Positions 43,830-54,300 of a DNA stretch of 64,000 bases are shown one piece after another (position 1 is the stretch's first letter; every line of letters starts with the position of its first letter). Made by a program: the position numbers and the translations under genes. The notes under the pieces were generated by a model. That model saw nothing but the letters and a program-made list of their open reading frames with translations. It was not told where the DNA came from and did not search any database. This DNA comes from Porites lutea (lineage: Eukaryota > Cnidaria > Anthozoa > Scleractinia > Poritidae). The DNA is taken from the NCBI RefSeq assembly GCF_958299795.1, contig NC_133204.1, positions 18,338,281-18,402,280 on the forward strand, in the 5' to 3' direction.

Positions 43830-43983
43830 GCAATAGGCCATACACTCAAATAACTCTCACTTTCAAAACGAGGCTTAGTTTTATTTATATGTTACGAATA
43901 AAAATCATTCTCTTATCAACGGCTTTTCACTTAGCCTCGCCTTCAAACAGAGGCTTGGGCAACTCAAAAAAGGCCTATTGCAA
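43830..43983. mobile_element. Short MITE, CAATAGGCC ends
   Basis: Left CAATAGGCCATACACTC and right AAAGGCCTATTG are inverted. The interior (TTTCAAAACGAGGCTTAG ... AACAGAGGCTTGG) is related to sequence at about 59215-59390 in a MICAL intron. Confidence 0.5.
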
Positions 43984-43989
43984 GGTGAT

Positions 43990-44903
43990 ATAATCTGTGC
44001 AGACGAGCAATTTGTTTGTGTTGTTCATGATTAGTGCTGTAGCAGTACGTTTCTCTACCGCGCTGGGTCTATTATTTAAATAATTTACTACGATTCAGAG
44101 ATTCAGTGACATATACCAAGAAGTCTCAGTGTGATTACAACCAAATTATCTATTTTGTTGCTGCCTGGATTCCGTTTTTCATCAGTGTGATCAGCGTCAC
44201 CTGTAAATGAGATTCACATTTTAACATACTATCAAAACTGCAAACTGGTCTAAACTCGTTTTATAACACCGTACGTAGTCTTTTTTGTTAAATCAATCAA
44301 ATCCTAATGTTATAATCTCTTTTCGGTTGTTGTTTTGGCTTTTTGGTGCGTTATCAGTTCAAAGTTAAAATTGCTCTCAACTTGTAATATTAATACCAGA
44401 TCCCACCTGTTATAATGTTCACCTACTTAAAGTGCTTCCCTGACGTAGACCTGCCTTTAGACGCTATATGGCGTTGGCCTTGCATCAAGGAAACCATCAC
44501 CTCGAAACCGTTAGCATGACGAGACCCATACGCCACATATTTGCTTCAACATTGAGCTTTAGAGTGGTTAACTTCGTCGCGCGTTTACCATCAAATCGTC
44601 GGTTTTTCAGGCGAAATCGTCACATATCAAAAGATTTTTTGTGTTGTAACGCTACTAGCGTGCTCAGCAAAAACGAGAAAATAAGTAATACAAAAACCCT
44701 GAAAGTGCATGGCACTATCTGGAAGGTTTCTTTGCCGTCATTACACTACTAACGTTGTCAAACTTGATTGAAATACTAGTAGCAATGCGATCGTCGTTTT
44801 AATCCGTAAGATCCTCTCGCTTCAGTCAACAATGGCGACCGTCGCGACTTCGTGATTTCAACGGAATTGAATACCCATACTGATACAGAGGCTCAACATT
44901 TAG
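43990..44903. other. Intergenic / downstream of CCCPCF copy 5
   Basis: The complement of 44165-44205 resembles the exon-3 acceptor region of copies 3 and 4 (CATTTACAG then GTGACGCTGATCACACTGAT). The 94-codon plus-strand frame at 44468-44752 has no recognisable protein character. Confidence 0.3.
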
Positions 44904-44979
44904 TAGCCTGCGAGAGCATCCGGTTTTTTCGGCATCATTAGAAACTTGAGCCGAAAAAACCGGATGCTCTCGCAGGCTA
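44904..44979. mobile_element. TAGCCTGC foldback, member 3 (perfect hairpin)
   Basis: Two perfect 30-nt arms (44904-44933 and 44950-44979; TAGCCTGCGAGAGCATCCGG inward) with a 16-nt loop. AACATTTAG lies directly on both sides, an 8-9 bp target duplication. It is very young, since arms and TSD are perfect. Confidence 0.9.
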
Positions 44980-45073
44980 AACATTTAGGGAAACATGTTG
45001 ATAAACGGTTATAAATATTGACATGTCTGCATAATATAGTTTTGATATAGCTGAATGTTAGTAAGAAAAGTAC

Positions 45074-46543
45074 CTTGTTCAAGTGAAAATTCCCATCTTT
45101 TTCTTGTAGTTTGGGACTTTCTGCGGTACGTTTTGACTAAAGAATAAAAAGTGTTTCTAATAAGGACCAAAGTAAAAATTAATAGACCTTGTCACGGTTT
45201 TCGAAGCCATCTTGACGAGTAGGCAAACGCGTGCGAAATTACAGTGTTTGTATGAGAATCTAATTTCGAATAATTTTCCGTAAAATGGCTGTTCTGAAAA
45301 AAATATGACTTGTAACCTAAAGCTTCATTCCTAAGGACTCTACTGAAAAAATTTGAGGGCGTTACATGCACCAGAAGACCTAGAGCCACTTTTTAAATTT
45401 CCTTTACATTTGTCTGTAAGAAAGTCCCCGGAAAATTACAGACAAATATATGGAAAATCTAAAGCAAGCCTCTGGAGAAATCTAGCACAGGTACGCCCCC
45501 AAATTTTTTTAGGTCAATCCTTTGCTTTGTAGCTTTAGTTTACAATTAAAATTTTTTTCAGAACGGCCGTTTTATCGAAATTATTCGACAATAGATTTTC
45601 ATACAAATACTGTATTTTCTCACACGTTTGCCTACTCGTCAAGATGGCGTCGAAAACCGTGACAAGGTCTATCTACGGAGCATTTTTTAGATAAAGATAT
45701 CACATCAGAGGCAAGCGTGTTTCACTTTAATGAAGTTATACATCTTTCCTCGTACAATGTAAAAGTAGAAGTGATTGAAATCTAAGAATAAGTAAAATTA
45801 CTTTTGAATATACCCCTTTGGTTAGGATACAAATCGCTGTTCCCCAAACTTTTGATGTTATGGAAATTCCGCAGATTTGACACCTTAGAAAAAGGATCGG
45901 ATATAACGCCTAGACTATACATCTCATGTATCTGAAGTAGTTGTTCTAAAATAATTTATAGAATTAGTAATATAAAGTTATTTTAAAAATAGCCTGACAG
46001 ATCATTGCTGATATATGAGTGGTGATCAAAAAGTGCCATTATTAATTAAGCTCCGATTTGAAATAATCATTTTTTTTTTTATCAATGACACTATATATAT
46101 CCAGCATAAAACAGCTTTAAAAAGCTTAGACATAGAATCATCACAGCGTTAAAGCCTCTTAGTTTAATGATGCATTTTTTACATGAAATAACAAAATGTC
46201 ATGGCTGATGAAACTTTTTTATCAGAAGAATTATCCAGTATATCGAACGATGATTTTGCCCTGATGTTGCGTTAATTTCTTATTATTCAAAGAGATGTTG
46301 GAAGGAAGTAAGGAAAAACAATCTTTAATAATACCTTGGGCTCTTTGCAGGTGAACCTGACCAAGGGCAATTCATTTCATCTAGACAATTGAATCTATCC
46401 AACATCTGTTCCAAATAAGACTCTTTTTTCGGACAACCAACAGTCTTAACCTTGCCTATCGGTTGTTTTTTACGTCGGCCAAAACAAGGGCAGCAACAAG
46501 TTGGAACTCCTAACACAGACTTTACAATTGCTGATGAAATCTT
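45074..46543 (-). pseudogene. CCCPCF family copy 5 (diverged)
   Basis: Exon 1 is 46335-46543 (SAIVKSVLGVPTCCCPCFGR then RKKQPIGKVKTVGCPKKESY, LEQMLDRFNCLDEMNCPW), ending at donor GTATTA. Exon 2 is 45074-45136 with good splice sites. In the family phase exon 2 reads QNVPQKVPNYKKKMGIFT and stops. No ATG precedes exon 1 in frame: an upstream TAG comes first. It is the most diverged copy, with the CCCPCFGRRKK core still exact. It may be a pseudogene, or exon 1 may be joined to an unseen upstream exon. Confidence 0.4.
45185..45669. mobile_element. MITE with GACCTTGTCACGGTTTTCGA ends
   Basis: About 50 bp at each end are near-perfect inverted repeats (GACCTTGTCACGGTTTTCGA, then AGCCATCTTGACGAGTAGGC), with weaker inverted similarity to about 200 bp. 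TA lies on both sides, as for Tc1/mariner-type insertion. It sits in intron 1 of CCCPCF copy 5. Confidence 0.85.
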
Positions 46544-47700
46544 CTAATAAATACCCCTCGCGGGCGTGGGTGTAAAGACGTTTGTCAGTCTGACTCCTCA
46601 GTCACAAGAACTGTACGCACCTGCTTGCAGATTTACCAAAGTAATTACTGAAAGTTAGGATTGTGTAGTGGCAAAACATAAACTTTACTTTGTTCATTTT
46701 TGGGGCCAAAGGACGGGTCTGATATTAACTTATTTACTTGATATATGCGCGCCTAAAATCATTGAAATGTAGTCGAAACTTACGCTTTGAAGTATTGATT
46801 AAATGCTCAATAAAAACCTAATTGAACTATTCGCGTGTATTTTACCTCAGCCATAGAATGATACGCTACCGATAAAATAGTCATTTTACATTTTTTATCA
46901 GCAAAACATCAGTTGGTCTAACCCTAGCCTATTAATTAACGATCATGCTAGCAGCAAAACAAAGCTGACGTGAAAGTACACAATTAGTAACAAAAATTAA
47001 TGCTAACATCTTCTGTTGATATGCAAAATGTAATGGAACATATTTGGCGATTTCTCAAATGAAATTATTATTTAAATATCATTTGATGAAAGTTGTGAAG
47101 TCCATTTTTCTTTCATGACAAAAAGGAGAAGTTGTGACCGAATTTCAAACGCATGAAACTTGCGCAAAATCCACTCTTAAGATTTTAATTCAAGAAATCG
47201 TAATGTCGGGCTTAATTTGGCCTCTCTGGATTTTTCATTGTCCTCAAAAAGCTTTTCAATTATTCCTATTCGTGTAACACTAGGAGTCACTTTATTTTTC
47301 TCTGTAAATGAATATGGTTCACTTAAATCTTATGCTCGTTTTGTTTTTTTTTCTGTTATTTTTGCCCGCTTAAACACATTCATTATCATTTGGTGCATCC
47401 AGCATATAAGCGTGGCATACAAAATGGGATCGGAACACGTTAGCAAGATTTGTTGTAAAAATACATTTTGTAGAAAGATTTTATTCTAGAGTCATCTTTG
47501 TTTACCTGAAAGATAAATCTTTGAGTAACTGAAAACAGCAGGCTTGGGCTGAAATAATTCTCTATCAGAGTCTTTAATTTAAAACAAAAGCCATAAGCAG
47601 GTAGTTGTTGATATTCTTTCTGGTTTGAGATAAAGAGTTTTAAAATAATAGTGGCGTCAGATTCCCATAATTAAATTAAGTCTAGAAATGTCACAGTTAT
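46544..47700. other. Intergenic, nothing recognised
   Basis: AT-rich. The 90-codon plus-strand frame 47217-47489 is hydrophobic but has no supporting start context or homology. 46544-46700 would be the 5' flank of copy 5. Confidence 0.3.
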
Positions 47701-47706
47701 GTCTTA

Positions 47707-48665
47707 GGTCCCGTCCACAAGTATCCGGATATTTTTGAATGCGCAACATTTTCTTTCCGGATACAGCTTCTGTCTACACACGTATCCGGTAGCCTGCATA
47801 ACAGGCGCTTTATGAGCCAAGCGAGGCGAACGCGGGATTTTGCACGGAGCGCGAGTCAGACGAGGGCAGGAGAAAAATAAAGCTTTTCTTCTCTCCTGGT
47901 CTCGCGCCTCGCGCAAAATGCTCCGTTCACCTCGCTTGGCTCATGAAGCGTCTGTTATGCAGGCAACGTATCGGGTGAATCCGGCATAGAAATCCGCAAT
48001 TTTTTTAAATCCGCTCTCCTGAGTGAAAATTCTTGAATACGCTCTGAATCCAGAATCGTGTGGACGCTAAGTCCGGAAATTTTTTTTCCGGTGACGTAAC
48101 AAGATCCATTGTTTTTATTGACACTTTTTCAAATTCTTTTAGTTTTATTTCCATTTTTCTTTTAGCCCCTGAAGAAGGTTTGTTTTCAGTAACCGAAATA
48201 TTGGGCAATTTTTTTAAACATAAATATTTTTTTGTTTTATTCTTTTGTTTACTTCTTCATCGCCTTGCCGTAAGGATCAGTTTGCCGTTTCACATTTTTA
48301 GCAAGATCGAGTCCAGTTCTTTAACATGAATACCACTGTATTCGAGATGGCAACCTCTTTCTTACCCGCCAAGACGTCAACCTTGTTCTTCGCATTTTTC
48401 TTTGATTTTTGGGCTCATTCCGCCCTCATTCTATGCATATTTTGCGCACTTTATGACGCATGCTCTGTTGCCAATATTCCTAGAGGAGTCCTGGGTACAA
48501 GAGTAAATTTGGATCATCCGCATAAGATCCGGATGATCCGGGTAAGTGTCGGATGCTTGTGGACAAGCAAACTCGATTTGAATACGGATACAGGTGGACG
48601 TGGAAATTTGTGAATCTGCAAAGAACAATTTGCGGATTCAAAGATATCCGGATACGCGTCCTTAC
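47707..48665. mobile_element. DNA transposon with CCGGATA inverted ends
   Basis: The left end has CGTCCACAAGTATCCGGATA and the right end inverted has AAGGACGCGTATCCGGATAT; subterminal ATCCGGAT words recur. About 960 bp including the foldback inserted at 47790-47965. Overlapping minus- and plus-strand frames at 48480-48880 are not conserved coding sequence. Confidence 0.55.
47790..47965. mobile_element. TAGCCTGC foldback, member 4
   Basis: TAGCCTGCATAACAGGCGCT opens and an imperfect complement ending TGTTATGCAGGCA closes a long hairpin (loop near 47876). ACGTATCCGG and ACGTATCGGG flank it, a target duplication with one difference. Confidence 0.75.
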
Positions 48666-49397
48666 TTGTCTTACACGCGCCAGTTTGGTAAAATTGATTA
48701 AATTCTGCATAATTTTGAAGTCGAACTGCCAACTGACGTCACAATGTTTCTCTACTTTCGGTAAGACTTCTGGGACTGTTACTAGGGATAGAGGAAAACA
48801 TGGCCAATTGCTGACCGGCGTTTCGCTGGTAACGATCCCGGAAACAATTGCGCGACACATTTTGTCCCCTTATCGATTTTGAAGTGGGGAATAGACCTCA
48901 TTTAGGATACCAGCCGTCTTTGCACTAAAATAAAAGCGGTGTCACGTAGTTTCCCAAGGAATACCAAAGTGATAAAATCTGCCAATCGTGAAGAATCCAT
49001 AATGTTAATTGTTACTTTTTTGGTTGCAGTAGCGACCCTAGAAGCCCTCACAGCAAGCAATAATGAATGGTAAAACTTGTCGAAACCCGAACTATATCGT
49101 GAACAAGGTCTATGGCTCGCAATACACCATGCCCCCCCAAACCCCAAAATAAATTTGCAAGAAAATTGATTTAAATTTCTCCAGACAATGTCTTTGCAGA
49201 ATTTGGGGTGTAAACAAGTAGTTGAGGTGCAAAGCTAGAAAATTTTCTGTACTGTGGTAACCACAATTTTCCAAATTAACCCTGCCCCGTCTCCCAAATC
49301 GTTTTTACGGAGTTAACTTGATTAAATTTCCGATTTTTATCCTTATGGTGAAAAAGGCTATCATTTCTCTTGTTCTTTTATTAGGAACGTGTTCTCC

Positions 49398-49515
49398 TAG
49401 CCTGCGAACAGCAGACGCATTTCCGGTCGTCTTTTTTCTCCCTCCGAAAAATAGCGTCGCTATTTTCGGAGGGAGAGAAGCGACGACTGGAAATGCGTCT
49501 GCTGTTCGCAGGCTA
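49398..49515. mobile_element. TAGCCTGC foldback, member 5
   Basis: TAGCCTGCGAACAGCAGACG at the left is fully complementary to the right end; arms of about 57 nt with few mismatches meet near ATAGCGTCGCTAT. TGTTCTCC flanks both sides (49390-49397 and 49516-49523). Confidence 0.9.
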
Positions 49516-49679
49516 TGTTCTCCAAGCAGTGATTCACCATTTCCTGACATAGACCATAATGCACCTTGTTTACCCCCCAAAATTTTGCGTAGCCGTTGTT
49601 TCCAATTTCTCCTGGGTATAATAGTTGCCCCAAGAGAAATCAAAGACAAAGGTTATAAAAAATTTTTTTAGTAAACAAT

Positions 49680-51322
49680 ATTATGGTCTATGTGAAAATG
49701 GTGAATTACGAAGGCTTTTGCAGGTAACTACGCCCATTAGTATCCTAGCTGGCCAATGTGAAAGTAGCGAATCGTGCCAGCTCTACCAAACAACTGAAGT
49801 TCGTCCCTAGATTTTTTGGTTTCTCGTCCCTTCTTCTGGGGATAGCCTTTACTATTTATGTTATTTTAACAATTTTTGAATGAGCCTGAGGCTGAGTATG
49901 ATGTGAAGAATTGTGCAAATTGAGGAGAATGTTATCGGCTGAGGTGGGTGAGAGCCGGCTCCGAGATCAGGATTGATACTGCGGACAGTTGGAAAGCGAA
50001 ACTCCATAATTTATTCATAATATTTCTAAGTTCTTAACAAGCTTACCTCTGCATAGATCTTCTTCGAAACTATTTCTCGGTACGGTTTCAGGACATAAAC
50101 AGATGTTTTTCTTGCAGACACAGGAATACTTTCTGCCTATTCTTGCATTTATTGGCGTTCAGTTTTAGTGAGAAATTCAGGTATTTCGTCTTCGGACTGC
50201 CGTGAACGCCATTTTTTAGTCCACTATCGCCCAAGCAGCCTCATTTTCAGGCAAATATATCATCGATCAACCTCGTTTCCAAGCAAATATACTATCGAAT
50301 CGATGGTGTATTGCTCGAATCTTCCAAATTTGGTCAGAGTTACAAAGAATAAGCAGGAGGATTTGAGTCAATCGGAAACGGCGAAATATTTTGAATGAAT
50401 AATAATAGCAACAATTGGTTTAACTGCAATTGGTATTTATATACTTCCAAACCACAAGAGTTTTAATTTAAGAAGAAACTGTCAATGTTTACAGTTAAGA
50501 AACTTTCCTTATATTTCGGTAAACAATTGCACATGTATTTTGCTAGTCGATATGGACTCCTGAAGTTTTTCAAACTTCAGTGTTTCAAAATTTAAAGAAA
50601 TATCACCCTTCTAAGGTGTTCTAATGTACGTTACAACAATTGTAGTTTGTTTGTTTTATTTTTTTGAAGTCTTTTGACTTATTTAAGCGCCTAAAAACTT
50701 TTTGGTTCGAAAAGAAAAGCAACTACAGACAGCTGAAATCCGAGGAATGTAACCGGAAGTGGATCTTGTGAAGACAATATTTATAATAGCGATAACCAAG
50801 GGTTAAATATGCATCTTATTTTTCTGTAAGCTCCCACTGCCGGGTTGTCTATCTGAAACAGGAGCAAACATTATACTTAGGATATGATTAAAGGCAATCA
50901 CGTTTCCACGCTATTTGCCCTATGTTGTCCTTCGAAAAATAGCATCTTCGTCAACTTCCGGTGATGACCGAGAAACAAAGACCGTGGGCATCCTGGTGGT
51001 GGGAGATTTGAGGGGATGGGAAACACAGTCAACAAAGCGACCGCTGACAAGCTCGTATTTGTTTCAAGAAAGTGTATTTGACTAAAGCGATTGCATAAAG
51101 TTTCCTTTGGTTTTACAAGGATACACGTAAATCCTCTGTGAAATGATTCAATTGGATTAATTAATTGAAAAGCCCTGGAAGAAGCCATCGTTGTAGCGAC
51201 AAAGCTTGATAATGCATGGAAATTACAGTGTTGACAAGCTAGCTTCAAAGCGAACCACTCCTCCAATGCCAAACGGCCCGTAAATATTTGTAATCTTGGA
51301 GAAGTCAACGTTTGATTCTGTC
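49680..51322. promoter_or_regulatory. Region upstream of MICAL
   Basis: No gene is seen on either strand. The 136-codon minus-strand frame 50898-51308 overlaps the presumed MICAL 5' UTR and looks like chance. The proximal 400 bp is less AT-rich. The transcription start was not located. Confidence 0.35.
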
Positions 51323-54300
51323 ATGGATGAAGAAGACGGTTTTTTCAAGGAAGAAATTTGTACGTTAACACCCGATGAGTTATTCGATGCCTTTCTTCAA
51401 TCCTGTGATCTTGCTGAAACGCTGGATGTCTTTCGAAAACTCTGTCAGAGTGTTGATGTTAACCCTCGAAATCACAAGACATTGTATGCTTCTCTGAAGT
51501 CCAAATTAACTTCTTGGAAGTGTAAATCGCTGTGGACGAAATTGGACAAAAGAGCCGAACACAAGGACTACAAAAACAAGCCTTGTGTTAAGAACAAAGT
51601 CTTAGTTATTGGAGCTGGACCGTGCGGTTTGCGCGTCGCCATTGAAGCCGCTCTTCTGGGTGCATATGTTGTTGTCATAGAAAAGCGAGATCGATTCTCT
51701 CGCAACAATGTCCTGCACCTTTGGCCGTTTTTAATCGTCGACCTTAAAAACTTGGGAGCCAAGAAATTCTTTGGACAGTTCTGTGCTGGAGCCATTGATC
51801 ATATAAGTAAGTATTTTATTTTTTCCTTGGTCTATATTTGCGCCTGCACTTCCGGAAATGTTCTAGTTGCTTGTGCAGACGAAATCGATCACCACTCGTC
51901 TCGGTTCATAATGTTCCTATTTGTAAAACAAGACTCTCTTAGTCGTCAAGAACCTACACTAATTTTGGCCAAAATGCGATGATTTTATAGTTGCCACGCT
52001 GGTCGTAAGGAAGTTCATTTTTACCAATGACAACTTTGAATGAATTTCCCTTTGAATCCTCATGTTTAAAATGCTATGTCAGATTTAAATTTTCTCTGAA
52101 GTCGGAAGCTTATCTGGTAGAAATCCAGCTTACACACTTGATACTACCATGAAAAATTCTAATCTCTTCTAGGTTTTTTAAGATTCGAAATACAATATTT
52201 TCTATCATTTCGTCAGAGCATTTGCTTTGCCAAAAATATAAGAAAAATCGGGTTCTCTTTATATTGCATAACTTGAATTATAACGTTAATTATGGTCGGC
52301 GCTCGCGGAAATCATCAATCCTCTTAAACTGCTTACTGGAGTTTCCTGCATTTTTTGCAATCGAATGAATAAAGGGCGACAATATTGTATCACACTGTTT
52401 ATTTGTGTGTTTTCTGGTTATCAGGGGATTAAATTCAACGGGTGGTTTTCATTTTGATACGCGCCTGAATTTGTATTTGGTTCATGTGATATGTGCCGAA
52501 CTCTCTCACGAGAAGAAATTGAACATTTCTCTTTGTACTTTAGCCTGTGAATATCACGTAAAACTTACATCTTCGTCTCTTCAGCTCATCCTATTCAATC
52601 TATACTTATTTCTTGGAATAATTTAGTCAATTCTCCTTTTCTTCTAGTCTACAGTAAGTCAATTCGATTTTTTACTGTTGAGTCACATGCAATTACACAA
52701 ATATTAATTATTAATTCGCGTCAGTTTTGAAAAGAATATAAGTATGCTGAACAATATTTAACCAACAGGACAGCCCTTATCTTTTTTTAAAAATAAATTT
52801 GCACATGTCTTTTTCATCTTTTGTCTAGTGTTTTCTAGTGTTTATTTAGTTGAAGGTGCTTAAAATAGACTGAATACCTTATATAATGAATATTAAATTT
52901 GTGGCACTTAACCTTACCTTCATTTTCATTTTTGATTATGGTATTTAACAAAGTCGAATGAATTTCAAGATGCTATTGTTCTGAGAATCCAATAAGAGTG
53001 TCTTCAGAAATGTCTTAAAAATGTAGATGTTGTCAGGTCAAATTCAGGTTAAATTTTTGTAACCTAGGTTGGTTTTCATTTTCCTTTGTGTCCTTACCCT
53101 AATCCATGAATAATTAGAGCTAAGAGACCAAACAATTGAGAGAATTTTAATGTGAATTTAATTTTGACCTTTAACATAGACTTTTACTGGGTTGTTAAAA
53201 GTAGCCGGCTGGCGGCAAAAATCACCGTGAACTTGGTTAGTATCGGCCGGCTTCTCTGCTTGGCATTTCTTTATGGATGGCGTTTTTTAAATAAAATATC
53301 CCTGGACTGGCCGCTTACTTTGACAACTTAGCCTTCTACTTCAAAACTTTCTGACAACCCTGCGTTTATAAAACAGGTTGAGTCTGGTGGGTTGGGGTTG
53401 AAAATCATTATTGTACCAACACTTGCTAGAGTTAACAGAATTCCTTTGTTCTTGAAGTCTATCACTAAATTAAGTGTTGTCTTTTGTTATATTAGATGTT
53501 AATAGCATTCCTTACTATATTCTTAGTTGCTGGTGTTAACACAATTGTCACCATGAAAAGCAAATCGGACACTAGTTTTTTGTACAGTTATCCATTTCAA
53601 GAGGATGAGTGTTTGTTATCCATTCAAACTCTTTAAAAAAGCCATTCGGAGCGATTGATCAACCATTTGAATGGTTTGCATATCCCTTTAAAAAAATTAG
53701 CATCTGTTCGAATGGTTTACCTATCCGTTTGTAAAAAAAAGCTTCCTTTCAAAGGATAATTGCGACATCCTTTTGAATGGTCAAGACACCTGTTTGAACA
53801 ATTTTTTATGAAAATGATATTATAACTTATAGTTGTTGTAATGAATAAATAGCATCATTTGTTTTCCAATCAATGAGCAGAGATTTTTTTTTTCAGGAGT
53901 GAACTAGACCAAAAGCTGTCATGTCACCCAGTGATGAGGCAGAAATCAAAATACTCTTTTGTTTTTCAATCACGAGAATTTTTATAATTACTTCAACTAA
54001 AATAACAGATAAACATCACCAGTTTTGTTTGGAATGATTATTTCGCAGACAGTTTATCAGTGTTTTTAACAAATCCGTTTGACAATTTTATTCATCCGTT
54101 GGAACGGTTCGCCAATCCGTTTGAAAAATTTATTCCTCCGTTTGAATGGTTAGTCAAACCGTTTGAACACTTTGTAGACCATTCATTAACCGTTCATTAT
54201 CTGTGCATTTTTCCCATTTGAATGGTTTTCTGTTAGTGTCTGTTTTGCCTTTCCAGTCACAATTATTCATTTCATTCAGATGAAGACTTTGTAATGCCTT

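Noticed and set aside
48480-48882. Overlapping 126- and 109-codon frames on opposite strands
   Set aside because: They fall largely in the right end of a non-autonomous transposon; overlapping antisense frames reflect its inverted ends.
50898-51308. 136-codon minus-strand frame next to MICAL
   Set aside because: It overlaps the presumed MICAL 5' UTR, has no domain or motif, and no splice or promoter support.
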